Assembly: GCF_900115225.1 (NCBI RefSeq)
Contig: NZ_FOVR01000011.1
Coordinates: 146,045 to 210,044 of the forward strand
Length of the DNA stretch: 64,000 nt
Source of the DNA: Cohaesibacter marisflavi
GTDB taxonomy: Bacteria > Pseudomonadota > Alphaproteobacteria > Rhizobiales > Cohaesibacteraceae
Reading direction: 5' to 3'
A model generated the notes under the pieces. The model searched no databases. It was not told where the DNA came from and was given only the letters and a program-made list of their open reading frames with translations. Both the position numbers and the translations under genes were made by a program. Below, one piece after another: positions 54,083 to 63,086 of the stretch; the stretch's first letter is position 1; each line of letters starts with the position of its first letter.

Positions 54083-55292
54083 GGGGTGGGAGCTGCGCAG
54101 CTTACAGGAAGTATGTGAAAAGCAGATTTCCTATGGCATTGTTCAAACAGGTAATGACCCCAACGCGAACGTTCCGTGTTTACGGGTTGTCGACTTGTCG
54201 AAGCAGAAAATAGCTTTTGATGCATTGTTAAAAACAACAGAAGAGGTTCATCGAGCTTATCGGAAGACCATCTTGTGTGAAGGGGAGCTTGTTCTCGCGC
54301 TGCGTGGTGAGATTGGAACTGTAAAGCTAGTCTCGGGTGACTTGGTGGGTATGAATATCACTAGAGGATTGGCAAGAATTGCGCCCAAGAAGAGCGTCGT
54401 CTTTTCCAAGTTTCTCGAACAGCAAATTCGGTCTTCATTGTTCAAGGCCGCCTTGTTCAGGAAAGTTGGTGGGTCGGCTTTACAGGAAATTTCCCTTGGA
54501 GAGCTTCGAAAAGTTCCCGTTCTCCTCCCCCCGCTTCCCGAACAGAAGAAGATCGCCGAGATCCTGTCGACCTGGGATCGGGCGATTGAGGTGGCGGAGC
54601 GGCAGCTGGAAAATGCGCGGCTTCAGAAAAAAGCCCTGATGCAACAGCTCCTCACCGGCACCCGCCGCCTTCCCGGATTTGATGGCGAGTGGAAGACCGT
54701 GAAGCTGGGGGATGTGGCCGGAATCATTGTTTCGAACGTTGACAAGAAAACCCGGGAAGGAGAGGTCAAAGTTCGCCTGTGCAACTATATGGACGTCTAC
54801 TCAAACGACGACATCAATGCATCAGACGAGTTTATGAAGGCGACAGCTTCCTCTCAACAGATCAAAAAATTCGCTGTTAAAGTTGGCGATGTAATTATTA
54901 CAAAAGATAGCGAAGATCCAAAAGATATCGCGATTCCCGCCTATGTTGCGTCAGATTCTGGTGATCTTGTTTGCGGGTACCACTTGGCTATTTTGAGGCC
55001 TTTGGAGCAGCTTGATGGACGGTTTCTCAAGTATTTCATTGAGACGCCTCGTTCAAAGCATTTTTTCGCCTCGAGAGCCAACGGCGCAACTCGGTTTGGC
55101 CTGACGCTCCCAACAATTCATGAGGCAGAATTTAGTATTCCGAGCAAGCTGGAGCAAAAGGCCATTTCTTACGTGTTGAAGCACTGCGAGAAGCAACTAC
55201 GGCAACTGCAAAAGAAAGTTTCCCACCTCCGCACTGAAAAACGCGCTCTCATGCAGCAGCTGCTGACGGGCAAGAAGCGGGTCAAGGTCTGA
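54072..55292 (+). CDS. hsdS: Type I restriction-modification specificity subunit
   Basis: ATG at 54072, with AAGGAG seven bases upstream, gives 406 residues. Two target-recognition domains (about 5-150 and 215-350) each end in a conserved helical spacer: 'LPPLPEQKKIAEILSTWDRA' to 'ALMQQLLTGTRRL', and 'IPSKLEQKAISYVLKHCEKQ' to 'ALMQQLLTGKKRV'. The recognition-domain DNA is visibly AT-richer than the spacers and hsdM, the usual sign of domain exchange. It sets the bipartite DNA target. Its stop overlaps the next ATG. Confidence 0.95.
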   Translation: MVPEGWELRSLQEVCEKQISYGIVQTGNDPNANVPCLRVVDLSKQKIAFDALLKTTEEVHRAYRKTILCEGELVLALRGEIGTVKLVSGDLVGMNITRGLARIAPKKSVVFSKFLEQQIRSSLFKAALFRKVGGSALQEISLGELRKVPVLLPPLPEQKKIAEILSTWDRAIEVAERQLENARLQKKALMQQLLTGTRRLPGFDGEWKTVKLGDVAGIIVSNVDKKTREGEVKVRLCNYMDVYSNDDINASDEFMKATASSQQIKKFAVKVGDVIITKDSEDPKDIAIPAYVASDSGDLVCGYHLAILRPLEQLDGRFLKYFIETPRSKHFFASRANGATRFGLTLPTIHEAEFSIPSKLEQKAISYVLKHCEKQLRQLQKKVSHLRTEKRALMQQLLTGKKRVKV

Positions 55293-55567
55293 TGTCTACC
55301 GTGAAAGCCCCCTGGAGCTATTATCAGCAGGTTGTCGTCGAGACCTATGAGGCCAGCCGACACGGCAGAGGTAAGGCGATCCATGTCCGCCCGGTTGAAG
55401 GCGAGGCGTTCCCTGTGACCATGGACGTGGAGTGTTCGCGCTCCATGCACTAGAACTATCCGGTCGGCACCCGCTTCCGTATCTATGCCAAGGAGACCAG
55501 CCGAGAAGGCAGCAAACCCTTCCTCTATTCTCATTTCAATTGGCCCTATGAGGTGGTGAGTAGCTGA
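55292..55567 (+). pseudogene. Small conserved-looking ORF with in-frame amber stop
   Basis: ATG at 55292 overlaps the hsdS stop (TGATG). Codons 1-53 are followed by TAG at 55451-55453, and then the same frame stays open and protein-like to TGA at 55565-55567. The parts read 'APWSYYQQVVVETYEASRHG' ... 'FPVTMDVECSRSMH', stop, 'NYPVGTRFRIYAKETS' ... 'FLYSHFNWPYEVVSS'. Read through, it is a 91-residue beta-rich protein. A nonsense mutation, a sequencing error or amber suppression would all explain it. Position in the operon suggests a restriction-system accessory protein. Confidence 0.6.
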
Positions 55568-55702
55568 CCTTTTCGGTGGCAAAAGGCCTTTTTCTTCAAC
55601 CACACCTTGCTCCTGCCGTGGCGGTTGTGCTGACATGGCGACACCTTAAGGTCGCTCCGCCGTCCTGCTTTCGCAAAGCCCAGTTTCTTGCCCGAGGCCA
55701 TC

Positions 55703-58700
55703 ATGCTTGATCAAATCACGCCTATCACTACTGAAGAAGCAGCTTCTAAAGTTCCGGCGCTGGCGCTGATGATCAATATGGGCTGGTCCTATGTCTCCGC
55801 CAATGAATGCCTCGCTCGACGTGGGTCCAATCGCGCCGTGTTACTGGAGGACAGTCTTCGGGTTTGGCTCGATGCCTATCGCTTTGATTATCGAGGCAGG
55901 CTCTATCCGCTGTCCGATGATGGCAAGGTGCAGGTGATGAAGGGCGTCACCAATCTCGGGCTTGCGCAAGGGCTGGCCAAAGCCAACGAGGCGCTGCACA
56001 CCATCCTCACCCTCGGCATCACCATTTCCGAATTCATGCCCGACGGCCACAAGCAGTCCGTTACCGTTTCGCTGGTCAACTGGAAAGACATTGGGGCCAA
56101 CCGGTTCGAGGTGACCGAGGAAATGAGCATTGAACGACAGGGCCAGACTACAACCTATCGCCCGGACATTGTCGGCTTCGTCAACGGGCTGCCGCTGCTG
56201 ATCGTAGAGGCCAAGAAGGCGGTGACGGCCAACAAGGACAAGATGGTGGAAGAGGCCATCTCCCAGCATATCCGGAACCAGATGCCCGACGGCATCCAGA
56301 GCCTTTATGCCTATGGCCAGGTTCTCATGGCACTTGCCGAAAGCCAGGCCCGATATGGCACCACCGAGACACCGAAGAAATTCTGGGCAGCATGGCATGA
56401 GGAAGAGATCTCTGAGGCTGATATGCTGGCGATCAAGAACAGGCCACTTGCTGAGGCACAAAAGACAGCATTGTTGGCAGGACTGTCGGCAAGGGTGAAG
56501 GCGCATCTTGTGGCGCTATGGTCTGCCGATATGGCAATCACCGAACAGGATCGGCTGTTGATCGGCATCGCCAGGCCGGACCGACTGCTGGAGTTCGTTC
56601 GCTACTTCCTGCTGTTTGACAGTAAAGTGGGCAAGATCGCGGCTCGGTATCAGCAGTTTTTCGGCGTTCGCGCTATGCTGGCCCAGGTGCAGCAGCGTGA
56701 CGAGAAAAGCGCCTCAGGCAAGAAACGCAAGGGCGGCATCATCTGGCACACCACCGGCTCGGGCAAGAGCTACACCATGGTGTTCCTCTGCCGCGCCCTG
56801 TTGCATAACCCAGACCTTGCCAAATGCCGATTGCTCATCGTGCTCGACCGCACAGACCTTGAGAAGCAGCTGGCGGCCACCTTCCGGTCTGGTGGTGCTT
56901 TCGGTTCGGCTATTGCGACCAAGAAGGAAGGCGAGAAGGCCAGGGCCGAAAGCGGACAGGATCTTGCAAAGCGGATCGGGGCAGGAACCGACCGGATCAT
57001 CTTCACCCTGCTGCAGAAGTTCAACTCGGCCACCAAATACCCCGAGTGCAAGAATGACAGCGAGGACATGATCGTGCTGGTGGATGAAGGCCACCGCAGC
57101 CAGGGCGGCGAGAACCACGAGCGGATGCAACTTGCTCTGCCCAATGCTGCCTTCATCGCATTCACTGGAACGCCGTTGCTCAAAGAGCGCAAGACCGAGA
57201 ACAAATTCGGCGAGATCCTTCACGCCTACACCATGCGTGAGGCCGTGGATGATGGCACGGTTACGCCTCTCCTCTATGAAGAACGCCAGCCACAGCTTGA
57301 TATCAATGACAAGGCCATCGATAACTGGTTCGAGAAGATCACCACAGGCCTGACCGATGAACAGAGGGCCGACCTCAAGCGCAAGTTCTCCAGCAAGGGC
57401 CAGGTTTATGGCGCAGAACAGCGCATCCGGCTGATCGCCTACGACATCGCCACGCACTTCTGTGACAGCTTCAAGGCTATCGGCCTCAAAGGGCAGTTGG
57501 CGACGGACAGCAAGCTCTCGGCTATCCGCTACAAGAAGGTGCTGGATGAAACGGGGATGGTCACCTCTGCCGTTATCATTTCGCCACCAGACACCCGCGA
57601 AGGCCACGAAGACACCAATGCTGCCAATGCACCCGAGGTGCAGACCTGGTGGGCGGACAATGTCGGCAATGATGCAGATGCCTATGAAGAAGGCATCATC
57701 TCAGGCTTCTCCCTGGTTGGACCTCCGGACATCCTGATTGTGGTCGACAAACTGCTCACCGGCTTTGATGAGCCGCGCAATGCCGTGCTCTATATCGACA
57801 AGGACCTCAAGCAGCATAACCTGCTCCAGGCCATCGCCCGTGTGAACCGGCTGCATGAGGATAAGAAGTTCGGCTATCTGGTTGACTATCGCGGCATCCT
57901 CAAGGAGTTAGACACTTCACTGCACGACTATCAAAAGCTTGCCGAAGAGACACGCGACGGTTACGACCCGGAAGATCTTGAGGGCATTTACGCCAATGTC
58001 AGCACCGAGTATCTTCAGCTCCCGAAACTGCATCGAGAGCTTTGGGCCCTGTTTGCTGACGTCCAGAACAAGGCCGACAAGGAGCAATTCCGCCGCCTAT
58101 TGGTGCCGAAGACGGTGACCGAAGAGGGGATGAGCTTTGATGCCAACCTCAAGTTCCGCGAGGACTTCTATGTGGCGCTGACCAACTTCGGAATGTGCCT
58201 CAAGCTGGCGACTTCGTCCCGTGCCTTCTTCGAAGATCCCGGTTTTGATGAGGTGAAGTTGAACCGATACAAGGCTGATCTCAAGTTCTTCATGGCAATC
58301 CGACAGCAAGCACGAGCCGATGCTATGGAGACAGTGGACTTCTCGCAATATGAGAAGCAGATCCGCAATCTGCTCGATCATCAGGTCACCGGAGTTGCCA
58401 TCAAGGACCCCGATGGCTTGATTCAGGTTGGCGGAAATACAGGCGACAGTTCTGAGGACCCTGAAGACTGGAGCGATGAGAAGAAGAAGAATGAGGCCGA
58501 TCTTATCCGTACTCGCGTCACCCAGACCATCGAGGTGGATCTGGCTGATGATCCCTACGCCCAGGCCATCTTCTCGGAGCTATTGCGAGAGGCCATCGCC
58601 GAAGCCGAGGCCATGTTCGACTTCCCTGGAAAGCAATACGATCTGTTCAAGGATCTTGAGGAGCAGGTGAAAGGTGGTGCTCCAGCGGACATCCCCGAAG

Positions 58701-58999
58701 CAATCAAGGAAAACCGTCATGTTCGAGCCTACTTCGGCATTTTCAAACAGCAGGTTGATCCAGTTCGCTTCGAGGAGCTGGGTGAAGAGCATTTCATTGC
58801 CGAGGCGCAGCTGGTAGATGGTGTGGTGATGAATGCCATCGCCGCCAACTCACTTAGCCGGGAAGACATCATGAACGACATCAGCAGGAACCTGTTGCCG
58901 CCTTTCTTCAAGACCTACGGCGACATAACGATAGCGCAAAAGCTGATCGCTGCGATCCAGGATAAGGTGAGAGCAGGGGCTACCAATGGCAGCTTCTGA
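55703..58999 (+). CDS. hsdR: Type I restriction-modification system endonuclease/translocase subunit
   Basis: The ATG at 55703 with GAGG seven bases before gives 1098 residues. The N-terminal PD-(D/E)xK nuclease shows 'PDIVGFVNGLPLLIVEAKKA' near residue 155-172. Superfamily 2 motor motifs follow: Walker A 'HTTGSGKSYTM' near 350, DEGH in 'LVDEGHRSQGG', 'FIAFTGTPL' and motif VI 'QAIARVNRLHEDKK'. A C-terminal helical region binds the methyltransferase core. It pumps DNA and cuts unmodified DNA. The next gene overlaps its end by 14 bp. Confidence 0.96.
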   Translation: MLDQITPITTEEAASKVPALALMINMGWSYVSANECLARRGSNRAVLLEDSLRVWLDAYRFDYRGRLYPLSDDGKVQVMKGVTNLGLAQGLAKANEALHTILTLGITISEFMPDGHKQSVTVSLVNWKDIGANRFEVTEEMSIERQGQTTTYRPDIVGFVNGLPLLIVEAKKAVTANKDKMVEEAISQHIRNQMPDGIQSLYAYGQVLMALAESQARYGTTETPKKFWAAWHEEEISEADMLAIKNRPLAEAQKTALLAGLSARVKAHLVALWSADMAITEQDRLLIGIARPDRLLEFVRYFLLFDSKVGKIAARYQQFFGVRAMLAQVQQRDEKSASGKKRKGGIIWHTTGSGKSYTMVFLCRALLHNPDLAKCRLLIVLDRTDLEKQLAATFRSGGAFGSAIATKKEGEKARAESGQDLAKRIGAGTDRIIFTLLQKFNSATKYPECKNDSEDMIVLVDEGHRSQGGENHERMQLALPNAAFIAFTGTPLLKERKTENKFGEILHAYTMREAVDDGTVTPLLYEERQPQLDINDKAIDNWFEKITTGLTDEQRADLKRKFSSKGQVYGAEQRIRLIAYDIATHFCDSFKAIGLKGQLATDSKLSAIRYKKVLDETGMVTSAVIISPPDTREGHEDTNAANAPEVQTWWADNVGNDADAYEEGIISGFSLVGPPDILIVVDKLLTGFDEPRNAVLYIDKDLKQHNLLQAIARVNRLHEDKKFGYLVDYRGILKELDTSLHDYQKLAEETRDGYDPEDLEGIYANVSTEYLQLPKLHRELWALFADVQNKADKEQFRRLLVPKTVTEEGMSFDANLKFREDFYVALTNFGMCLKLATSSRAFFEDPGFDEVKLNRYKADLKFFMAIRQQARADAMETVDFSQYEKQIRNLLDHQVTGVAIKDPDGLIQVGGNTGDSSEDPEDWSDEKKKNEADLIRTRVTQTIEVDLADDPYAQAIFSELLREAIAEAEAMFDFPGKQYDLFKDLEEQVKGGAPADIPEAIKENRHVRAYFGIFKQQVDPVRFEELGEEHFIAEAQLVDGVVMNAIAANSLSREDIMNDISRNLLPPFFKTYGDITIAQKLIAAIQDKVRAGATNGSF

Positions 59000-59738
59000 A
59001 GAAACCGAACCAGAGCGCCATCTGCTTGTCTATGGTGACACGAGGCTGCCTTACGTTGTTCTCCGCGAAGATCGCCCTTCAGGCAAGATCGCCATCAATG
59101 TGGAGCCCAATGGAACCGTTCAGGTGCTGGCTAGTGCGGGAGCATCACTTGTGGCTATCCAGAAAGCCGTACAGTCCAAAGCCCGGTGGATCTCCGATAA
59201 TGTGGCTCAAGCGCAGGAACGGCGCAGCAATGTTCTCGAACGTGAATATGTGAGTGGTGAGGAGATCTTTTATCTTGGCCGACGCTATCAGCTCAAGCTG
59301 ATCGATGTCCCTAAGGTGGAACGCAAAACACGGCTCTATCGCGGCAGTCTTGAGATTTTTACTGAGACCCATGATCCCGACACCATTCGTGTAAGGATAC
59401 GAGCCTGGCATAAGTTCCGTGCCCAACAAGTCTTCTCTCAAGGCATCAAAGAGATTTCTGCCAAGCTGCCCTGGATCGAGACACCACCCAAGTTCGAACT
59501 TCTCGAGATGCAGAAGCGGTGGGGAAGCTGTGCGACCGATGGCATTGTGAGGCTGCATCCATTTTTGGTTCGGGCTCCTCGGGATTGTATCGAGCATGTG
59601 CTGCTGCACGAGCTTTGTCACCTCAAGGAGCATAATCACAGCAAGGCATTCTACGACCTGCTGGACCGCTACCAACCAGGCTGGCAATCCATCAAGGCAA
59701 AACTCGATGACTGGGCGGAAGTGCTGCTGAACGAGTAA
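58986..59738 (+). CDS. YgjP-like metallopeptidase (M48/DUF45)
   Basis: The 250-residue protein has the UTP pyrophosphatase/YgjP family signature: 'MQKRWGSCATDGIVRLHPFL', then zinc-binding 'LLHELCHLKEHNHSKAF' (HExxH with a third His downstream). It overlaps hsdR, which indicates cotranslation. Such genes are often found next to type I restriction genes. A zinc peptidase could limit HsdR activity, but this role is inference from the context. Confidence 0.9.
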   Translation: MAASEETEPERHLLVYGDTRLPYVVLREDRPSGKIAINVEPNGTVQVLASAGASLVAIQKAVQSKARWISDNVAQAQERRSNVLEREYVSGEEIFYLGRRYQLKLIDVPKVERKTRLYRGSLEIFTETHDPDTIRVRIRAWHKFRAQQVFSQGIKEISAKLPWIETPPKFELLEMQKRWGSCATDGIVRLHPFLVRAPRDCIEHVLLHELCHLKEHNHSKAFYDLLDRYQPGWQSIKAKLDDWAEVLLNE

Positions 59739-59827
59739 CCATTTAGGGAACTTGATGTTCTAGTTGATGAACTTAAATTTTACACGTTAGAGAACAGAAG
59801 GCGATCTTTGGGAGAAGACGGTAGGAT

Positions 59828-60502
59828 ATGGCGTACAAGACAACGTCTAAGCACATGCAATATATTTCGGTTAAACTTGCATCTGGAATGAGAGTTCCTG
59901 AGAAAAATAAAGGGCCTCGTTCCAAATTGTCTGAGTTTGAAAAAGACATGCTCAGAGAAAAGAGAAGCTTAGCTAAAGTTCGGCAAATTTATGAGCTTGA
60001 AAAAGAAATTGAAAGGGGACTCGCTGCGGGTGAGAATATTGGCTGGCTTAAGCTCAAGCAGCAGGACTTGAAATCTGGGCGTGTCCCGGTAGATCTTCGT
60101 TATGCAGACAGTAGCTATATTTCAAGGGTTATAAACACCTCCAAAAAGAAAGTTAGTCGAAAGGTCTTGGCCAACGAGAAAGCACGGCTAAGCCGACCTA
60201 CTTATTCGCTCAGGGACAAGAATGCTGGTGATAAACTTAGCCTTTTGAAGGTATCCAGGAAAAGTGTGGAGATAGACGTTCATGATCTTTCGAAGAGGAA
60301 GCTTACCCCATCGGGAATAATGATAATTAAAACACTATTTGAACACTTAGAGATCGATGAAATCTCTAGTATCTTAAAGGTGCCTAAGGATTTCTTGGAG
60401 AAGACCCAAATAAGTCCATTTTACACTCTGTCTGGAAGTCTTTGTTCGGAAGATATTTTAATGGTTGTTGAAACTATTGTCGGGAACAGTGGGACTTGCT
60501 AA
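59828..60502 (+). CDS. Hypothetical island protein
   Basis: The 224-residue protein is basic and largely helical at the N-terminus ('LSEFEKDMLREKRSLAKVRQ', 'IYELEKEIERGL'). The later segment 'DLSKRKLTPSGIMIIKTLFE' followed by 'EISSILKVPKDFLEK' resembles a helix-turn-helix-like fold. The DNA is AT-rich compared with the restriction operon. It lies 89 bp after the metallopeptidase gene and may be cotranscribed. No family is recognised. Confidence 0.6.
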   Translation: MAYKTTSKHMQYISVKLASGMRVPEKNKGPRSKLSEFEKDMLREKRSLAKVRQIYELEKEIERGLAAGENIGWLKLKQQDLKSGRVPVDLRYADSSYISRVINTSKKKVSRKVLANEKARLSRPTYSLRDKNAGDKLSLLKVSRKSVEIDVHDLSKRKLTPSGIMIIKTLFEHLEIDEISSILKVPKDFLEKTQISPFYTLSGSLCSEDILMVVETIVGNSGTC

Positions 60503-60545
60503 ACAGGAAAGAGAAATGTATTTGGAAGACCTTATCGATTTCGTA

Positions 60546-60848
60546 CTATTTGGTGCTCCGGTCAATGCTTGCTCTAAGCATGGTGCCGGGGACATTCTCG
60601 AGCGCATGCTCCAATATTGTATAAATGCATGAGGACAGCCTCAATTCCCTGCTGTCCTCGTCGAAGAGCTGCTCTTTGATCAGCTGTTCAATTGGCTGTG
60701 TATACAGTATCTCGCAATCTTCCCCAAACTCACTAATGGCTTCTGTCCGAAGTTTTTTAAGTGCCTCTCTGGCCGCTTCGAAAAGAGCATCTAAGTCGCT
60801 TACCTCGTACTCGAGTGTTATTTTGACTTTTTCGATAATGTCGCACAT
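60546..60848 (-). CDS. Hypothetical small acidic protein
   Basis: ATG at 60848 with GGAG upstream gives 100 residues, 'MCDIIEKVKITLEYEVSDLD' onward. It is acidic and helical, with 'LFEAAREALKKLRTEAISEF' and 'EQLIKEQLFDEDSRELRLSS'. No family is recognised. It is transcribed against the rest of the right half of the island. Confidence 0.55.
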   Translation of the reverse strand: MCDIIEKVKITLEYEVSDLDALFEAAREALKKLRTEAISEFGEDCEILYTQPIEQLIKEQLFDEDSRELRLSSCIYTILEHALENVPGTMLRASIDRSTK

Positions 60849-61225
60849 TGATCTCTTCTCCAAATTATTTCCCAAGCTCCTTGATGAAGCGGCGTGATAC
60901 TAAGTGGCGTTATTACTCTCGCGGTACATTTGGGTCAAGCACACTGACGCTAGATACGCAATCGAAGTAAGAATGAGGATGAGTGGCATAAGCCTATACG
61001 CATATAAACAATTGATATTACATTGTGATTGTCTGGATGGAAGAGCCGGTAGAGCCGAGAGTGGAGTATCCAGAGACAGTGTAGATGCCATCAAATTGGC
61101 AGGGCCATAGGCGTATTTTTTAAAACGCATACTCGGTTGAATCTGTTACAGCGAGTTGCTACATTGCAGTTCATCGCAACGGGTTTAAGTAGTTGATTTG
61201 TTTAAAAAATAGGCTTTGATATCTA
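60849..61225. other. Right end of the island, no clear gene
   Basis: 377 AT-rich bp. Overlapping frames on both strands (60900-61130 minus, 60904-61110 plus) have no family features; the minus one has a hydrophobic stretch but no ribosome binding site. A ttgctaca octamer at 61156-61163 recurs twice beyond attR. Confidence 0.5.
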
Positions 61226-61246
61226 GAATCCCTCTCTCTCCGCCAT
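61226..61246 (+). repeat. attR core
   Basis: 21 bases identical to 46994-47014, the tRNA-Ser 3' end, without the rest of the tRNA. It marks the right end of the island. Confidence 0.92.
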
Positions 61247-61838
61247 TTTTCAAGCGACAAATTTGAATTTATATAGCAAATTCAATCTCTTGATGTCTGC
61301 CTCCCTGCAAGATCCCCCAAATTTGCTACACATTTTGCTACACAAACCTATGCAAAGGTCTATGGCCCTTTCCACGGGTTTTTTTAATTCTATCATGTTG
61401 AGTGGAGCAGATTGAGCGCTCCAACCCACCAGGGAAGCATTCGAACCAAGCGGCCCGGTACTGTTCGATTTTCACGAATTGCAACATGCGATTATGTGCC
61501 TGCATCACAGCCGGTTCGTTTCAGGCGTGAAAGTGATGTTGGCCCTGAGGCACCATGGCAATTGGTGTCTGTTTGAGTGGATAACCAAGCTCTAATGCTG
61601 GGAAGAGATCTACCTGATGCACCTTAATCGAAAGAATTACAAGTTCGGTGATGGTTATTAGAGTGCCAGACAAATCCAAAAAGCAGACTGCTATTTATCA
61701 GGATATTTCCTGCCTTCTCCAACCGATTTCAAGCAAACTGAATTAAATGGCGTAAAAACGGCATCAAACGCCTTGTGCGACATTCTTTTAAATACGACTA
61801 TGACACTAAATTTCAATTGGTGGTTTAGGGGCATGACA
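61247..61838. other. Gene-free region right of attR
   Basis: 592 bp between attR and the next gene. It has a tandem pair of tttgctacaca at 61322-61332 and 61334-61344 (12-bp period), and the stretch up to 61387 ends in a T-run. No ORF with family features was seen. It could be the end of an older element integrated at the same tRNA. Confidence 0.5.
61322..61344 (+). repeat. Tandem 11-bp direct repeat tttgctacaca
   Basis: Two exact copies spaced 12 bp, 76 bp right of attR. A shorter match (ttgctaca) lies inside the island at 61156-61163. They may be arm-type binding sites for a tyrosine integrase, of this island or of an older one. Confidence 0.45.
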
Positions 61839-63086
61839 ATGCGTGCATATGTGCTGGATCGTTTTAATGAAGGTCGCTCTGTAGGTGTCCTTTGTCGTGT
61901 TAATTTCTCTGATTATGTTTCACACTTGCCAACCGACTATCGAGATTATTTTGTACAAAGGGGGATTACAACAAATCGTTATTTAGACAACCTTTGGGAA
62001 ACAATTGTTGAGAAGAAGCATATTCCTCTTTTGGTAATTGTCGCCAGCGACGAAGATGCTGCACCTCCTAAGGCTTCAGAGGTTACCTTAAGGGAAGGTT
62101 GGAAGATATTGGATGGACTGCAACGAAGCCATCGCATGAAGTTGCTGTTTGAAATTGTGCAGTACCAACTCGAAAACGTTGATCAGCAAGCAAACCTATT
62201 GGATGAACCGGATCCAATCCCAAAAGAAGTAAAAAAGCATAGAGATTGGCTTTTAGAAAGTGACTGCCCAACTTCGTTGTTTGTGAAGGTACTCAGAACA
62301 AAGCGAAAATTAGGCCAAGAAGCATTCAAAAGAGTGTTCGAAGATATCAGCCTGTGGTTAGAGGTGTGGTTCGGTCTCGATGAGAACGAGCAAATTCAGA
62401 AGATGCTTATTCTAAATGCAGGCCATAAATCAGTGAACATTAAGCATCAAATCGAATTGTTGTTTTCTGACTATTTTACCGTTTTAGAGCGGAACCTTGG
62501 TGGTCGTGCAGTGATCAGAGAGCGGGATAAGAGTTCAATAATTTACAGCAAATCAAGAAACGCCGGGCAGTTTCACTTTTCTCATTTGGTAACCGCATTC
62601 CAATCACTTGATGAAGGCAAACCCGTATCCACTAACGCGGACTTCGCCGCAGAAAAATCACTTTCTATGCCGTCAGTTGAGGACAGCAAGTTAGAGATAA
62701 ATGTTGATCTTCTGGAGGCTTTTGCAAAGTTCTTGTGTAAGCTTGATCAGGCTTTTTCCCAAACTGATACGGCCGTAAAGTGGCTTGGTCGTGAAGTGGT
62801 GTTGGCTGGTCTTTTCGCTGCGGTGGGAAAGCATTCTGAAAAAATTGGAGCGCCCAAAACAGAAGTCTTGCTCGAATTCTCAGGACACCTCGCGGAATTC
62901 AAAGAATGGTTGAATTTGGATGAGTTTGAACAGGCGCGAAATAGTCTTAACTTGGCCAAAGTGAATATTGGAAACAAGAACAAGTTTGCGGTTCAGTCTG
63001 CCACCCTGAATTATTTGAGTGATTATAATAGTCCCAATCCAAATTGGAACGAATTGTTTGGTGGGGGGCATTCTGATGATCTTTAA
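61839..63086 (+). CDS. LDGLQR-motif protein (DGQHR/DUF262/ParB-like)
   Basis: ATG at 61839, with AGGGG nine bases upstream, gives 415 residues; upstream ATGs at 61800 and 61833 are less well placed. Near residue 90 'GWKILDGLQRSHRMKLLFEI' resembles the DGQHR/DUF262/ParB motif (D-G-x-x-R followed by a helix). 'MLILNAGHKSVNIKHQIELLF' matches the following asparagine-containing segment in those families. This fold occurs in DNA phosphorothioation (DndB), 7-deazaguanine and GmrSD-type defence systems. The assignment is by motif only. It overlaps the next gene by 11 bp. Confidence 0.6.
   Translation: MRAYVLDRFNEGRSVGVLCRVNFSDYVSHLPTDYRDYFVQRGITTNRYLDNLWETIVEKKHIPLLVIVASDEDAAPPKASEVTLREGWKILDGLQRSHRMKLLFEIVQYQLENVDQQANLLDEPDPIPKEVKKHRDWLLESDCPTSLFVKVLRTKRKLGQEAFKRVFEDISLWLEVWFGLDENEQIQKMLILNAGHKSVNIKHQIELLFSDYFTVLERNLGGRAVIRERDKSSIIYSKSRNAGQFHFSHLVTAFQSLDEGKPVSTNADFAAEKSLSMPSVEDSKLEINVDLLEAFAKFLCKLDQAFSQTDTAVKWLGREVVLAGLFAAVGKHSEKIGAPKTEVLLEFSGHLAEFKEWLNLDEFEQARNSLNLAKVNIGNKNKFAVQSATLNYLSDYNSPNPNWNELFGGGHSDDL

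Larger units (their letters stand above)
46994..61246. mobile_element. Integrated genomic island at tRNA-Ser, 14.2 kb
   Basis: Bounded by a perfect 21-bp direct repeat (46994-47014 and 61226-61246) made of the tRNA 3' end, with a tyrosine integrase next to the tRNA. Cargo includes a serine recombinase, RNase HI, a ParB-domain protein and a type I restriction-modification operon. Base composition is uneven: the two ends (48.8-49.6 kb and 59.7-61.2 kb) are clearly AT-rich while the restriction operon is GC-rich. This suggests assembly from several sources. No conjugation or phage structural genes are seen. Confidence 0.9.

Noticed and set aside
60900..61130. 76-codon minus-strand frame with a hydrophobic stretch
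   Set aside because: No ribosome binding site, and an equally long frame exists on the other strand.
47104..61225. Prophage or conjugative element
   Set aside because: No capsid, tail, terminase, relaxase or type IV secretion genes are present in the island.
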